NCBI GenBank assembly: GCA_027005635.1
Contig: JALTLI010000088.1
Coordinates: 1 to 5,105, forward strand
Reading direction: 5' to 3'
Length of the DNA: 5,105 bases
Origin: Alphaproteobacteria bacterium
GTDB taxonomy: Bacteria > Pseudomonadota > Alphaproteobacteria > UBA2136 > JALTLI01
A program made the position numbers and the translations under genes. Below the pieces are notes generated by a model that was given only the letters and a program-made list of their open reading frames with translations, was not told the origin of the DNA and made no database searches. Positions within the stretch are counted from its first letter, which is position 1, and the number at the start of each line of letters is the position of its first letter. Shown one piece after another: positions 4,827-5,105 of this stretch.

Positions 4827-5105
4827 ATCTAACGTATCCGTCTTTAGTATTTTTGCCACCTGAAATTTTTTCTTTTAGTGCTGATTGCTTAACTTCAACA
4901 TACGATGTTTCACCATCTTCTCCGCTACGCATATCATCTGATGTCATATTTTTCATGTGTTTTTCAGTTAATTGCAACGCATTAACCGCATCATGACCTA
5001 ATGTCATATAATTTTCTTGCACTACTTTTTGGAACATTCCGTATGCATTACCGCCACTTGTTGTTCCTGTTACTGTTGCGCTTTTTGGTTCTGGTACTGT
5101 TGTAT
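4813..5105 (-). CDS. Unrecognised protein, C-terminal part (5' end beyond right edge)
   Basis: On the minus strand the frame is open from the window edge to TAA at 4815-4813, giving about 96 visible residues. The Met at 5037 is very unlikely to be the real start: the frame continues upstream through a Thr/Ser/Gly-rich stretch (VTGTTSGGNAYG), and no Shine-Dalgarno precedes that Met. A helical segment follows (MFQKVVQENYMTLGHDAVNA and beyond), then a polar, Lys/Glu-rich tail ending in GYVRFYSK. No Cys, membrane segment or catalytic motif is seen. The AYG-x-F-Q ... GHDAVNALQ arrangement is faintly like the central part of Reb/killing-trait proteins of R-body clusters. This comes from memory and is not a firm assignment. 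It converges on the zinc-finger gene with four bases between stop codons. Confidence 0.65.
   Translation of the reverse strand, partial: TTVPEPKSATVTGTTSGGNAYGMFQKVVQENYMTLGHDAVNALQLTEKHMKNMTSDDMRSGEDGETSYVEVKQSALKEKISGGKNTKDGYVRFYSK

Overview
The window looks like chromosomal DNA from an AT-rich Gram-negative bacterium, most likely an alphaproteobacterium. Four things point this way: the short prolyl-tRNA synthetase with no editing insertion, typical of alphaproteobacteria and rickettsias; a free-standing CHCC zinc-finger protein related to the mitochondrial and alphaproteobacterial complex I subunit NDUFS6; an elongator tRNA-Met with the alphaproteobacterial anticodon arm; and Sec-exported small outer-membrane barrels. 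The genus cannot be fixed from the sequence.

Layout. Positions 1-1311 (minus strand) hold hflK and the start of hflC, one base apart and translationally coupled, behind a good sigma70-type promoter (1351-1379). Then comes tRNA-Met(CAT) on the minus strand (1433-1509) with a near-consensus promoter, divergent from proS (1646-2881, plus strand). Positions 3014-4521 carry three small secreted beta-barrel genes on the plus strand. The first stands alone and ends in a perfect 19-bp terminator hairpin. The second and third form an operon with its own promoter and terminator. A CHCC zinc-finger gene follows (4623-4808). It converges, four bases apart, on an unrecognised minus-strand gene that runs off the right edge (4813-5105).

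How the genes relate. hflKC encodes the inner-membrane SPFH complex that binds and regulates the FtsH protease. proS and the tRNA gene serve translation. The part that ordinary housekeeping does not explain is the trio of short barrels: about 115-137 mature residues, eight predicted strands, C-terminal Phe, mutually diverged but alike in layout. Their transcripts appear to start with a small GGCA/TGCC hairpin just before the ribosome binding site. Two 8-2-8 palindromes (2956-2973 and 4581-4598) in front of genes look like possible operators. The right-edge gene might be a Reb/killing-trait (R-body related) protein, but this rests on a weak remembered pattern and is only a hypothesis. No mobile element, CRISPR array or rRNA was seen, and no gene-free stretch exceeds 300 bases.
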